Below are positions 5,730-14,217 of a DNA stretch of 26,650 bases, piece by piece. The notes beneath the pieces were generated by a model. That model was not told the origin of the DNA, did no database searches, and saw nothing but the letters and a program-made list of their open reading frames with translations. The DNA is from Bacteroidetes bacterium UBA6183 (GTDB taxonomy: Bacteria > Bacteroidota > Bacteroidia > UKL13-3). A program made the translations under genes and the position numbers. Location of the stretch: the NCBI GenBank assembly GCA_002422865.1, contig DITN01000002.1, forward strand, positions 11,315-37,964, read 5' to 3'. How positions within the stretch are numbered: the stretch's first letter is position 1; each line of letters begins with the position of its first letter.

Positions 5730-8696
5730 ATGATGAAAGAGTATAATTTTACCGAGATAGAGCAGAAGTGGCAAAACAATTGGAGAGCCCAACAAGTATA
5801 TAAAGTTACCGAAAACCCAAACAAACCTAAGTGTTATGTGCTTAGTATGTTTCCTTACCCAAGTGGTGCAGGCTTACATGTAGGGCATCCGTTAGGTTAC
5901 ATTGCATCCGATATTTACGCACGTTACAAACGCCTTAAAGGATTTAACGTGTTACACCCAATGGGCTACGATAGTTTTGGTTTACCGGCCGAGCAATATG
6001 CCATTCAAACCGGTCAACACCCTGCTGTTACCACAGAAAATAACATTGCCCGTTACCGCGAACAACTAGATAAAATTGGTTTTAGTTATGATTGGGATAG
6101 GGAAGTACGTACTTCAAATCCTGAGTACTACAAGTGGACCCAATGGATTTTTATTGAGCTTTACAACTCGTGGTATAACCCAAATACAGATAAAGCCGAA
6201 CCTATTGATACCCTGGCTAAACAATTCAGTGCAAGCGGTTTTTGTGGAGTTGACGACAGCGTTTTAACCGGTGGTGTTGAATTGGATTTCCCTCCATTTA
6301 CTGCACAAGATTGGAATAACTTTAGCGAAGAAAAACGCGAAGAGGTATTATCTGGTTTCCGTTTGGCTTATTTAAGCGAAGCTTATGTCAATTGGTGTCC
6401 GCAATTGGGTACTGTGCTAAGCAACGATGAAGTTAAAGATGGCGTGAGCGAGCGCGGTGGTTACCCCGTTGAGCGTAAATTAATGAAACAATGGAGCATG
6501 CGCATTACCGCCTATGCTGCGCGTTTGTTAAACGATTTAGAAGGACTTGATTGGACCGAAAGTTTAAAAGAAACACAACGTAATTGGATTGGAAAATCGC
6601 AGGGGGCAAGTGTGCATTTTAACGTGCAAGACAAGCCTTTTGATATTGAAGTGTTTACCACACGACCTGATACCATTTTTGGTGTAAGTTTTATAGCTGT
6701 GGCACCTGAATACGAATTTTTGCCCGACTTGCTGGAAGGCGATTACGTAGATGATGTGATGCAATATGTAGAACAAGCCAAAAACCGCAGCGAACGCGAT
6801 AGAATGGCCGATGTAAAACGTATTAGTGGTGCCTTTACAGGTGCGTATGCCATACATCCGTTTACAGGTAAAGAAGTACCCATTTGGGTGGCTGATTATG
6901 TATTGGCAGGATACGGAACCGGTGCTGTAATGGGCGTTTCTGCGCACGATAGTCGCGATTTTGCTTTTGCCAAACACTTTAATTTACCCATTCTTCCGGT
7001 AGTAAAAATTCCGGCCGAGCACGATTTAAATACCGCTTCTTATGATGCCAAAGAAGGGCAACTGACCAACTCCGATTTTTTAAATGGGCTTGATGTAAAA
7101 GATGCCATTAAAAAAGCCATTGAATACATTGAAAAAGGCGGACATGGAAAAGGTAAAACCAATTTCCGTTTGCGCGATGCCATTTTTGGTCGCCAACGTT
7201 ATTGGGGCGAACCTATTCCTGTATATTACAAAAACGGAATGCCACAGTGTATTCCTGCTGATAAATTGCCTTTGGTTTTACCCGAAATTGATAAATTTTT
7301 ACCCACCGAAGATGGCGAACCACCATTGGCACGTGCCGAAAAATGGATGTGGAATGAATCCAAAGGTTGTGTTGACAGCGAAGGTTACCCGATAGAAACC
7401 ACTACCATGCCAGGTTGGGCAGGTAGCAGTTGGTACTTTTTACGTTACATGGACCCTAAAAACAATACCGATTTTGTGGGCCAAGATGCAGTAAATTATT
7501 GGCGTAATGTTGATTTATACATGGGCGGAAGCGAACATGCCACCGGGCATTTGTTGTATGTACGTTTTTGGACCAAGTTTTTATACGACAGAGGATTTAT
7601 TCCGGAGAACGAACCTGCACAAAAGTTGATTAACCAAGGGATGATTCAGGGGAGAAGTAACTTTGTGTATAGATTTATTTGGTCATATATGGGTGGAAAC
7701 TCTGATGTTGAAGAATTTCCTCCTTTGTTTATTTCGAGTGGATTAATTCAAAAAATAGACAATCCTGAGATTCAGAGTTTGATAATAACCAAAGCAAATT
7801 CCATAATAAAACGCTTTGATCCAAAAGGATCACTCATGATGATTCCTGTATTGGATAATCCTATTGTAAAATACCGTTCATTACATGTTGATGTTAATAT
7901 GGTTAATAATGATATTCTGGATATCAAAGCTTTTATGGCTTGGCGTGAAGATTTCAAAAACGCAGAGTTCATTTTTGAAGATGGAAAATACATTTGTGGT
8001 AGTGAAGTAGAAAAGATGTCTAAATCAAAACACAATGTGGTAACCCCAGATAACATTGTAGCCGATTACGGAGCAGATACCTTACGTTTATACGAAATGT
8101 TTTTGGGTCCGTTGGAGCAAAGTAAACCATGGAGCACACAAGGTATTGAAGGTGTGCATCGTTTCTTGAAAAAGCTGTGGCGTTTGTTTTATGATGCAGA
8201 AGGAAACGTAATAGTTACCAAAGAAGCTGCAGATAAAAAGGAACTGAAATCGGTACATAAATTAATTAAAAAAGTAGGAGAGGATATTGAGCATTTTTCA
8301 TTCAATACATCGGTTCCTGCATTTATGATTTGTGTAAACGAGTTGATGGATTTAAAATGTAACAAGCACGAAATTTTAGAAAATATTTTGATTTGTTTAC
8401 ATCCATACGCACCACATATTACCGAAGAATTATGGGCAACTTTGGGTCATTCCGGTTCAATAGCCGATGCTCAATTCCCGGTATTTAATGCGGAGTATTT
8501 GGTTGAAGATAGTTTTAGTTATCCGGTGTCTATAAATGGTAAACACCGCACCAATATTGAATTTAGCTTAAATGCGACTCAGGCTGAAATTGAACCTGTG
8601 GTGTTGGCTGATGAACTGGTTCAAAAATGGTTGGAAGGTAAAACGCCTAAGAAAATCATTTTCGTAAAAGGAAAAATCATCAACATGGTGGTGTAG
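5730..8696 (+). CDS. leuS: Leucyl-tRNA synthetase
   Basis: Class Ia synthetase charging tRNA-Leu with leucine. The HIGH-type motif is HVGH (residues 50-53, in PYPSGAGLHVGH) and the KMSKS loop is intact at 762-766. The editing (CP1) domain is present, with TTRPDTIFG and GTGAVMGVSAHDSRD. The anticodon-binding and C-terminal parts follow, ending in KTPKKIIFVKGKIINMVV, typical of Bacteroidota. The ATG at 5730 gives 988 residues; an ATG at 5733 is equally possible, and a TTG just before is not needed. The protein is longer than relatives I recall. Between NQGMIQGRSNFVYRF (near 645) and LHVDVNMVNND (near 715) there is an extra 45-50 residues. Codon choice also looks different from about 7625 onward, with more AGA and CCT. 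A strong terminator follows. Confidence 0.98.
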   Translation: MMKEYNFTEIEQKWQNNWRAQQVYKVTENPNKPKCYVLSMFPYPSGAGLHVGHPLGYIASDIYARYKRLKGFNVLHPMGYDSFGLPAEQYAIQTGQHPAVTTENNIARYREQLDKIGFSYDWDREVRTSNPEYYKWTQWIFIELYNSWYNPNTDKAEPIDTLAKQFSASGFCGVDDSVLTGGVELDFPPFTAQDWNNFSEEKREEVLSGFRLAYLSEAYVNWCPQLGTVLSNDEVKDGVSERGGYPVERKLMKQWSMRITAYAARLLNDLEGLDWTESLKETQRNWIGKSQGASVHFNVQDKPFDIEVFTTRPDTIFGVSFIAVAPEYEFLPDLLEGDYVDDVMQYVEQAKNRSERDRMADVKRISGAFTGAYAIHPFTGKEVPIWVADYVLAGYGTGAVMGVSAHDSRDFAFAKHFNLPILPVVKIPAEHDLNTASYDAKEGQLTNSDFLNGLDVKDAIKKAIEYIEKGGHGKGKTNFRLRDAIFGRQRYWGEPIPVYYKNGMPQCIPADKLPLVLPEIDKFLPTEDGEPPLARAEKWMWNESKGCVDSEGYPIETTTMPGWAGSSWYFLRYMDPKNNTDFVGQDAVNYWRNVDLYMGGSEHATGHLLYVRFWTKFLYDRGFIPENEPAQKLINQGMIQGRSNFVYRFIWSYMGGNSDVEEFPPLFISSGLIQKIDNPEIQSLIITKANSIIKRFDPKGSLMMIPVLDNPIVKYRSLHVDVNMVNNDILDIKAFMAWREDFKNAEFIFEDGKYICGSEVEKMSKSKHNVVTPDNIVADYGADTLRLYEMFLGPLEQSKPWSTQGIEGVHRFLKKLWRLFYDAEGNVIVTKEAADKKELKSVHKLIKKVGEDIEHFSFNTSVPAFMICVNELMDLKCNKHEILENILICLHPYAPHITEELWATLGHSGSIADAQFPVFNAEYLVEDSFSYPVSINGKHRTNIEFSLNATQAEIEPVVLADELVQKWLEGKTPKKIIFVKGKIINMVV

Positions 8697-8722
8697 TTTA
8701 ACGCATCAAATTATAACACATT

Positions 8723-8759
8723 AAAAAGGCTGTTTCAATTGTTTAGAAACAGCCTTTTT
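8723..8759. terminator. Strong bidirectional terminator between leuS and the convergent gene
   Basis: Perfect 14-bp stem AAAAAGGCTGTTTC (8723-8736) / GAAACAGCCTTTTT (8746-8759) with a 9-nt loop, T-tract on both strands. It ends both leuS and the minus-strand gene at 8779. Confidence 0.93.
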
Positions 8760-8778
8760 GTATTTAGACGGTGATGTC

Positions 8779-9366
8779 TTATTCTAAATGAGCGGCCATA
8801 TTTAACAAGTGTATCCAATCGCTGTGCGAATCTTGTTGTGCAATTCTAGAGAGTAATGTATTTTTATTAATCAGCAATTGAATATCACCAACTGTTTCAA
8901 ACAAACTAATACGGTCGGGTGTAAAAAACTTGCTTGCTTTTAGTGTATTATCGGCTTTAACGGTATACAACTCTTCAAATTTAGGGTAATGCGAAAAGTT
9001 TAAATCACCGGTTTGTATTAAATTCCCAATCGACTCACCTAGAGTGGCCGGATTAATCCTAATGTGGCCATAGTCGTTGTTTAGGCGTTTAATAATTAGG
9101 CAATGTAAATTGCGTTCGTCAGCAACACCATCAAAAACATCATTTGCAAAAGAAAGCTCTGTTACGGCAAAAATGGTTTTAAGCAAAGGGTTATATAATA
9201 CGAATTGGTAGGTACTATCGGGGAATGATCTGATGTAACTCAGCGCTTCAAACTCATCATTCACTAACTCGGCTGCATTTATATCTATTAATTTATAATC
9301 GTTAAACCAAACTTTAATCGCACTAAACGATTTGGCTAGTTTTTGGGCTTTGACAGGAGTGATCAT
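8779..9366 (-). CDS. Conserved-looking protein of unknown function
   Basis: 195 residues from the ATG at 9366 (MITPVKAQKLAKSF). An in-frame TTG upstream would add 17 residues that look like non-coding leader, so I did not use it. There is no signal peptide or membrane helix; the protein looks soluble and mixed alpha/beta. The C-terminal half, FEELYTVKADN through ASKFFTPDRISLFE to DIQLLINKNTLL, has the rhythm of DUF3137-type proteins (a 'deposited/displayed value, then FLTP, then helix, then strands' pattern), but this is only a visual resemblance. Monocistronic, convergent with leuS and divergent from the lipoprotein gene. TATATTGG in the 9370-9410 region on the minus strand is a near match to the -7 box. 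I cannot name a function. Confidence 0.7.
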   Translation of the reverse strand: MITPVKAQKLAKSFSAIKVWFNDYKLIDINAAELVNDEFEALSYIRSFPDSTYQFVLYNPLLKTIFAVTELSFANDVFDGVADERNLHCLIIKRLNNDYGHIRINPATLGESIGNLIQTGDLNFSHYPKFEELYTVKADNTLKASKFFTPDRISLFETVGDIQLLINKNTLLSRIAQQDSHSDWIHLLNMAAHLE

Positions 9367-9561
9367 GGGGTGATTACATTTGCAATGAAAAACCAATATA
9401 ATATTTAATATAGACAACTCTGATGAGTTTTTGCCAACTTGCAGTTATTGTGTTTTTAAAGTATGTATTTTGCGTATGTATCTTCTACAAGTATACTTAA
9501 ATATTGTTTATTCGTGATTTAAAGGTGTAGTTTATTCAAGAAAATTTCAGTTCAATACACA

Positions 9562-9569
9562 TACATTTG
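9562..9569 (+). promoter_or_regulatory. Promoter -7 box for the small lipoprotein gene
   Basis: TACATTTG matches TAnnTTTG. By the rnpB-based distance, the transcript should start near 9574, 3 nt before the ATG at 9577. No convincing TTG -33 element is seen. Its position supports 9577 as a real start. Confidence 0.5.
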
Positions 9570-9576
9570 TTGTTAA

Positions 9577-9738
9577 ATGAAATTGAAACCATCACCCGCA
9601 ACCGTGTTAATTTGCATCCTATTAACCACAATGGTTATAAGTGCTTGCAGTCAACGTTATTGGTTCCGCAAAAAATCGGGATCAAGCAGTACAGACGACA
9701 GTACCATTGTAGAAAAAGATTATCAGATAGTTTGGTAA
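9577..9738 (+). CDS. Small putative lipoprotein (53 residues)
   Basis: Short gene starting MKLKPSPATVLIC. Residues 8-22 form a hydrophobic signal segment ending in a lipobox ISAC, with Cys24 as the predicted lipidation site after signal peptidase II cleavage. The mature part is only 30 residues, SQRYWFRKK followed by a Ser/Asp-rich linker and VEKDYQIVW. Two bases after its TAA comes the ATG of a secreted Cys-rich protein, so the two are probably co-transcribed and coupled. A TAnnTTTG box sits 7 nt upstream. It overlaps, in another frame, a longer TTG-initiated reading of the downstream gene; the lipobox and tight spacing favour this arrangement. Function unknown. Confidence 0.72.
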   Translation: MKLKPSPATVLICILLTTMVISACSQRYWFRKKSGSSSTDDSTIVEKDYQIVW

Positions 9739-9740
9739 AC

Positions 9741-10232
9741 ATGCGCAATATTTTTTGTTTGTTTGGGTTGATGTTGGGATTGGTGTTTGGCACATATGCC
9801 CAACAGTTTGAAATTGGTAAAGCAACCGATAACAGTTACACCATTACAGCCGATACCGCGTTGCTGGTTAAAGCCATTACGCGCACTTTAAACGATGGAA
9901 CCATCATCAATAACCTGCGTATTGAGTCGGTAGGAGCACACCATTACCTCATTGCTGAAGGAACTTATAAAAACTACAGCAAGCTTATTGCATTGGTGCT
10001 TACTTACAACATTTCAACCCGCACTTATTTTGCCAAACAAAACGATGGGTATGTAACTTGTGCAAGTGCGGCTTGTTTACAGTGTAGTATGTTTAAAGAA
10101 AATGGACGAATAATAGGGTGTAAGTGTGCCGAAAAAGCTACCATCAGCAACCAGTGTAATTTTACGCATAAACCCATCAGTGCATTTTACCAAAACATCA
10201 TCAGGGCAAAACAAATGATGTTGAAGAAATAA
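9741..10232 (+). CDS. Secreted cysteine-rich protein of unknown function
   Basis: 163 residues. MRNIFCLFGLMLGLVFGTYA is a clear signal peptide with cleavage before QQFEIG. The mature protein has a repetitive, probably beta-rich region (residues 25-100) and then a six-cysteine cluster: C107, C112, C115, C127, C129, C139. C107-C115 reads CASAACLQC and the CKC pair follows GRIIG. This could form disulfides or bind a metal; no known family comes to mind. The ATG at 9741 was preferred to a TTG-initiated extension (9567) because it starts exactly at a signal peptide and 2 nt after the lipoprotein stop. It is followed 23 bp later by pabB, which has its own promoter box inside that gap. Confidence 0.78.
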   Translation: MRNIFCLFGLMLGLVFGTYAQQFEIGKATDNSYTITADTALLVKAITRTLNDGTIINNLRIESVGAHHYLIAEGTYKNYSKLIALVLTYNISTRTYFAKQNDGYVTCASAACLQCSMFKENGRIIGCKCAEKATISNQCNFTHKPISAFYQNIIRAKQMMLKK

Positions 10233-10249
10233 TCCTCTTGTTATATTTG
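10221..10249 (+). promoter_or_regulatory. Promoter for pabB
   Basis: TTG at 10221-10223, 18 nt, then TATATTTG at 10242-10249, matching the Bacteroidota -33/-7 layout. The predicted start near 10254 lies 2 nt from the pabB ATG, so the mRNA would be almost leaderless. The -33 element overlaps the end of the upstream coding region. Confidence 0.6.
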
Positions 10250-10255
10250 TAATAC

Positions 10256-11524
10256 ATGGTTAACTATACCAAACAGCAAATTACACACATAAAACATCAA
10301 GCCTTAATTGCAGCGCAGCACCACAACGCGGTAATGTTGTTAGACAATAACTTTTGTGTAAACGCTTTTGGTTTGCACCAAATAGAATTTGCAGCAGCCT
10401 TTGGTGTAAGCGATTATATTTCGGTTAACCAAAACAGTTTCGGTGCGTTAGAAAATTTTGTTGCTAAACATCAACACGCATATGTGTTTACCCAATTAAG
10501 TTACGATTTAAAAAATCAACTCGAAAAACTGCAATCAAACCACCCCAACCACATTGGTTTTGATGACTTAATTGCCTTTGTACCCGAACAACTATTGGTG
10601 ATTGATGCTCAAGGCTATTGTGTTTTTGGTGATGAAGTAGCACAACAATTATTACATCAGCAACTCACCTTAACTGATGTGCCACACCAACCCATTAATG
10701 TGCAAGCCAAAGTAAATAAAGAACAATATTTAAGCGATGTAGAACACATCAGACAACACATTTTAGAAGGTGATGTGTATGAGTTAAACTATTGTACCGA
10801 GTTTTATCATACCAACGCTTGTATTAATCCTTACCAAGTTTACGATCAATTAAAAGGTAAATCGCCTGTACCATTTGGTGCATTTTTTAAGTGGGATAAA
10901 AAGTATTTGTTATGTGCGAGTCCGGAGCGTTTTATGACTAAGTTGGGCGATAAAGTATATTCTCAACCCATAAAAGGAACCACACCAAGAAGCTCAAACG
11001 AGGCCGAAGATGAATCCCAAAAACAACATTTATTAAACAGTGAAAAAGAACGTGCCGAAAATTTAATGATTGTTGATTTGGTGCGTAACGATTTAGCACG
11101 TACCGCACAAATCGGCACGGTGGTGGTTGATGAATTGTTTGGTATTTATAGCTTTAAACAAGTACACCAAATGATATCTACCGTTAGCGCAAAACCAAAG
11201 CAGGAGATAAGCAGTGTTGAAGTAATTAAAAATGCGTTTCCGATGGGAAGTATGACAGGTGCTCCTAAAATTATGGCCATGCAATTAATTGAGCAATACG
11301 AACAAACCCAACGTGGTTTATACTCGGGTGCGGTAGGCTACTTTGCACCCAATGGTAATTTTGATTTAAATGTGGTGATACGCAGCTTACAGTTTAATGC
11401 CCAAACCAATTACTTAAGTTTTGAAGTGGGAAGTGCCATTACCTATGATTCGCAAGGTGAGCAAGAATACGAAGAGTGTTTGTTAAAGGCCAGTGCCATG
11501 GTTAATGTATTGTTGGGTGAATAA
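10256..11524 (+). CDS. pabB: Aminodeoxychorismate synthase component I (PabB-type chorismate-binding enzyme)
   Basis: 422 residues. Converts chorismate plus ammonia to 4-amino-4-deoxychorismate, the precursor of p-aminobenzoate and folate. The C-terminal two thirds is the chorismate-binding domain: GDVYELNYCTEF (residues 172-183), ASPERF (221-226), PIKGTTPR (238-245), then MIVDLVRNDLAR, HQMISTVSA, MGSMTGAPK and GLYSGAVGY. The Lys in PIKGT (K240) is the PabB-type nucleophile; anthranilate synthases (TrpE) have Ala there. This supports PabB over TrpE. The N-terminal part is short and weakly conserved. The amidotransferase partner PabA and the lyase PabC are not nearby, so they should be encoded elsewhere. 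It has its own promoter box and is followed by a hairpin cluster and a strong terminator. Confidence 0.92.
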   Translation: MVNYTKQQITHIKHQALIAAQHHNAVMLLDNNFCVNAFGLHQIEFAAAFGVSDYISVNQNSFGALENFVAKHQHAYVFTQLSYDLKNQLEKLQSNHPNHIGFDDLIAFVPEQLLVIDAQGYCVFGDEVAQQLLHQQLTLTDVPHQPINVQAKVNKEQYLSDVEHIRQHILEGDVYELNYCTEFYHTNACINPYQVYDQLKGKSPVPFGAFFKWDKKYLLCASPERFMTKLGDKVYSQPIKGTTPRSSNEAEDESQKQHLLNSEKERAENLMIVDLVRNDLARTAQIGTVVVDELFGIYSFKQVHQMISTVSAKPKQEISSVEVIKNAFPMGSMTGAPKIMAMQLIEQYEQTQRGLYSGAVGYFAPNGNFDLNVVIRSLQFNAQTNYLSFEVGSAITYDSQGEQEYEECLLKASAMVNVLLGE

Positions 11525-11534
11525 AAATTACTGC

Positions 11535-11674
11535 GAGTGGCGTTGCCAACTCACGAATTGATTAAGCACTATCAGCGCTAAAAAACACAGTTGCTAATTT
11601 GAACACAAGCCCTGAAAGGGCGCAATCAACTTGCAATGTGCACCGCGCATTGCATAAATAAACGTGCAACGCAC
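11535..11674 (+). repeat. Cluster of four small hairpins downstream of pabB
   Basis: Non-coding stretch with consecutive inverted repeats: GAGTGGC..GCCaACTC (11535-11552), GCCCT-gaa-AGGGC (11609-11621), TGCAATGTGC-acc-GCGCATTGCA (11632-11654, one wobble) and GTGC-aac-GCAC (11664-11674). They sit between the pabB stop and its terminator, so would form a structured 3' UTR. They could be a REP-like element; I see no direct repeat of it elsewhere in the window. Confidence 0.5.
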
Positions 11675-11694
11675 ACTACAAATAATGAGTTAAC

Positions 11695-11727
11695 AAAAAA
11701 GGAAGTCCGTTATAGACTTCCTTTTTT
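11695..11727. terminator. Strong bidirectional terminator between pabB and hppD
   Basis: Perfect 13-bp stem AAAAAAGGAAGTC (11695-11707) / GACTTCCTTTTTT (11715-11727), 7-nt loop, T-run on both strands. It ends pabB and the hmgA-hppD operon. Confidence 0.93.
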
Positions 11728-11750
11728 ATTATTAGTGGTATTGGGTTGTG

Positions 11751-12902
11751 TTACAAAGTTCCTCTGCGTGCTTGTTCAGCTTCTATAGATTCAAACAAAG
11801 CTTGGAAGTTTCCTTTACCAAAACTTTTTGCGCCTTTACGCTGAATAATTTCGAAGAACAAAGTTGGGCGGTCTTCAACGGGTTTGGTAAATATCTGAAG
11901 CAAGTAACCTTCTTCGTCTCTATCAACCATTATACCCCATTTTTTAAGTATGGCCATGTCTTCGGCAATATCGCCCACACGTGCACCAACCGTGTCGTAA
12001 TACGTTCCGGGTACATATAAAAATTCAACTCCGCGCTTTTTCATTTCCGAAACGGTAAACACAATATCATCGGTTGCTACGGCTATGTGTTGGCAACCTG
12101 CACCTTTATAAAAATCAAGGTATTCTTCCACCTGCGATTTCTTTTTGCCAAATGCCGGTTCGTTAATTGGGAACTTAATATAGCCATTGCCATTGGTCAT
12201 AACTTTACTCATTAATGCCGTGTATTCGGTGCTGATGTCTTTATCATCAAACGTTACCAAATTGGCAAAGCCCATTACTTCAGCATAAAACTTCGACCAA
12301 TTGTTCATGTGTCCTAACTCTACATTACCCACCATATGGTCGATGTATTTTAAGCCGCAAGTTCCGGGATGGTAACCTGTGTCTAGCTTTTCATAGCCCG
12401 GCAAAAACAAACCTGTATAATTTTTACGCTCCACAAATACATGCACGGTATCACCATACGTATGTATACCACTATAACGCACTTCGCCATCCGCATCGGT
12501 AACCGTTTTAGGTTGCAGGTAAGGTTTAGCACCACGTTTGGTGGTTTGTTCAAAAGCATCGTAAGCATCATCAACCCAAAGTGCAATAACCTTTACACCA
12601 TCGCCATGCAAACGTAAATGTTGCGCCATTTCACTCTCGGGGTCAAATGGTGTGGTGAGTACCAAACGTATTTTACCTTGTTGCAACACGTATGATGTGC
12701 GGTCGCGCATGCCTGTTTCTAATCCGGCATAAGCCAAATCCTGAAAACCTAAAGCTGTTTTGTAATAGTGCGCAGCCTGCTTGGCGTTGCCCACATAAAG
12801 TTCAACATAATCGGTTCCATTTATTGGAAGAAAATCTTGGGCCTCTTTAAATATTTTTTGGCCCGAGTAGGTGAAATTTTCTACTGTTTTTAAGTCTGTC
12901 AT
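11751..12902 (-). CDS. hppD: 4-hydroxyphenylpyruvate dioxygenase
   Basis: 383 residues. Converts 4-hydroxyphenylpyruvate and O2 to homogentisate and CO2, the second step of tyrosine catabolism. Two vicinal-oxygen-chelate domains are visible: residues 27-158 (YVELYVGNAKQAAHYYKTALGF) and 183-355. The iron ligands are in the second: H189 (YIDHMVGNV), H272 (GCQHIAVAT) and E351 (FFEIIQRKG). The C-terminal helix region GNFQALFESIEAEQARRG gates the active site in the family. The length matches the usual 360-390. It is the second gene of the hmgA-hppD operon, 28 bp after hmgA, and its product is the substrate of HmgA. A perfect hairpin terminator follows. Later enzymes, maleylacetoacetate isomerase and fumarylacetoacetase, are not in the window. 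Confidence 0.96.
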   Translation of the reverse strand: MTDLKTVENFTYSGQKIFKEAQDFLPINGTDYVELYVGNAKQAAHYYKTALGFQDLAYAGLETGMRDRTSYVLQQGKIRLVLTTPFDPESEMAQHLRLHGDGVKVIALWVDDAYDAFEQTTKRGAKPYLQPKTVTDADGEVRYSGIHTYGDTVHVFVERKNYTGLFLPGYEKLDTGYHPGTCGLKYIDHMVGNVELGHMNNWSKFYAEVMGFANLVTFDDKDISTEYTALMSKVMTNGNGYIKFPINEPAFGKKKSQVEEYLDFYKGAGCQHIAVATDDIVFTVSEMKKRGVEFLYVPGTYYDTVGARVGDIAEDMAILKKWGIMVDRDEEGYLLQIFTKPVEDRPTLFFEIIQRKGAKSFGKGNFQALFESIEAEQARRGTL

Positions 12903-12930
12903 ATCGGTAGTATTTAATATTGTTATGCAA

Positions 12931-14094
12931 TTATTTTTGTAGTAACCACGATTGGTAATAGTCGGAAAACTCCATGTTCATGGCATCTTCGGTTATCATT
13001 ACCGGGTTAAAAGGATCTATCATTACAGCCAGTTCTTTGGTTTCTTTTTTACCAATACTGCGCTCTATGGCTCCGGGGTGCGGACCATGTGGTAATCCTC
13101 CGGGGTGTAAAGTAAACTGCCCTTTTTCTATGTTATTGCGGCTCATAAAATCACCATCTACATAATACAACAACTCATCGCTGTCTACATTACTGTGGTG
13201 GTAAGGAGCAGGTATGGCATCCGGGTGATAATCGTACAAACGAGGTACGAATGAGCAAATAACAAAGTTGCGCCCTTGGAAAGTTTGGTGTATTGGAGGT
13301 GGCATGTGTATGCGACCTGTTATGGGTTCGAAGTTGAAAATAGAGAAGGCGTATGGATACACACAACCATCCCAACCCACCACATCAAAAGGGTGTTTTC
13401 CATACACATAAGGATAAATCAATCCACGTTTTTTGATGTTCACCAAAAAGTCGCCATCCTGATCGTGTGTTTCTAAATTAATCGGGAATTTAAAATCGCG
13501 CTCACAAAAAGGGGAGTGCTCCATAAATTGTCCGTAGGCATTGCGGTATCTGGTTGGGGTCTCAATTGGCCCGTGCGACTCAACCAGCAATAAATGGTTA
13601 TCTGCGGTGTCAAACGTAAACTGGTAAACTGTACCGCGTGGTACTATAATATAATCACCGTACTCGAATTGTATATTTCCATACATTGTGCTTAAAGTAC
13701 CCGAACCTTTGTGCACAAAAAACATTTCGTCTGCATCGGCATTTTTGTAAAAGTAATCGGTCATGCTTTTGGTAGGAGCAGCCACCCCAATACTCATATC
13801 GGCATTTACAAAAAGTGTTTTTCTGCTGGTTATGTAATCTTCATGCGGAGTAGTTTTAAAACTCTGATAACTGCGTGCTTGTAAATTATCTTCAACAGCA
13901 ATTTTGGGTTTAACTGAATAAGGTGTACCAAACGATTTTACAATAGTGGGCGGGTTGAGGTGATACACCAGTGACGACATGCCCGAAAAACCTTCGGTGC
14001 CGAATAATTCTTCGTGGTATAGACTGCCGTTTGGCTGACGAAATACAACATGTCGTTTGGCCGGGATAGTTCCTTCTTTGCGATAAATGGGCAT
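12931..14094 (-). CDS. hmgA: Homogentisate 1,2-dioxygenase
   Basis: 387 residues. Opens the ring of homogentisate to maleylacetoacetate. It has the two cupin-like halves of the family. In the first, HKGSGTLSTMYGNIQFEYGDYIIVPRG is the barrel core; the second holds the metal site, with H300 in PAPYHHSN, E307 just after (SDELLYY), and H336 in LHPGGLPHGPHPG. The spacing between H300 and the Glu is one residue longer than in human HGD, consistent with the shorter, divergent bacterial branch. I used the ATG at 14094 (MPIYRKEGTIP). The frame is open further to a TTG at 14166, but those 24 residues look like leader. First gene of the operon with hppD. No TAnnTTTG box is visible upstream; an inverted repeat lies at 14218-14237. 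Confidence 0.94.
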   Translation of the reverse strand: MPIYRKEGTIPAKRHVVFRQPNGSLYHEELFGTEGFSGMSSLVYHLNPPTIVKSFGTPYSVKPKIAVEDNLQARSYQSFKTTPHEDYITSRKTLFVNADMSIGVAAPTKSMTDYFYKNADADEMFFVHKGSGTLSTMYGNIQFEYGDYIIVPRGTVYQFTFDTADNHLLLVESHGPIETPTRYRNAYGQFMEHSPFCERDFKFPINLETHDQDGDFLVNIKKRGLIYPYVYGKHPFDVVGWDGCVYPYAFSIFNFEPITGRIHMPPPIHQTFQGRNFVICSFVPRLYDYHPDAIPAPYHHSNVDSDELLYYVDGDFMSRNNIEKGQFTLHPGGLPHGPHPGAIERSIGKKETKELAVMIDPFNPVMITEDAMNMEFSDYYQSWLLQK

Positions 14095-14217
14095 AGTTTC
14101 TTTTGTTAGGTTTTGGTATGAATAATTAGATACTTTTTTGTACCGTGAAACTATTCGACCTAACAAGTGTTAGCAATGACATTTTTCAGTTGGCCCTATG
14201 ATATTTAGCAGCAATTG

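Noticed and set aside
9567..9740. TTG-initiated 58-residue extension of the Cys-rich secreted protein
   Set aside because: The ATG at 9741 begins exactly at a signal peptide. The upstream segment, read in a different frame, is a lipoprotein gene with a proper lipobox and promoter box.
14095..14166. TTG-initiated N-terminal extension of HmgA
   Set aside because: The extra 24 residues do not look like the family start; the ATG at 14094 (MPIYRKEG) does.
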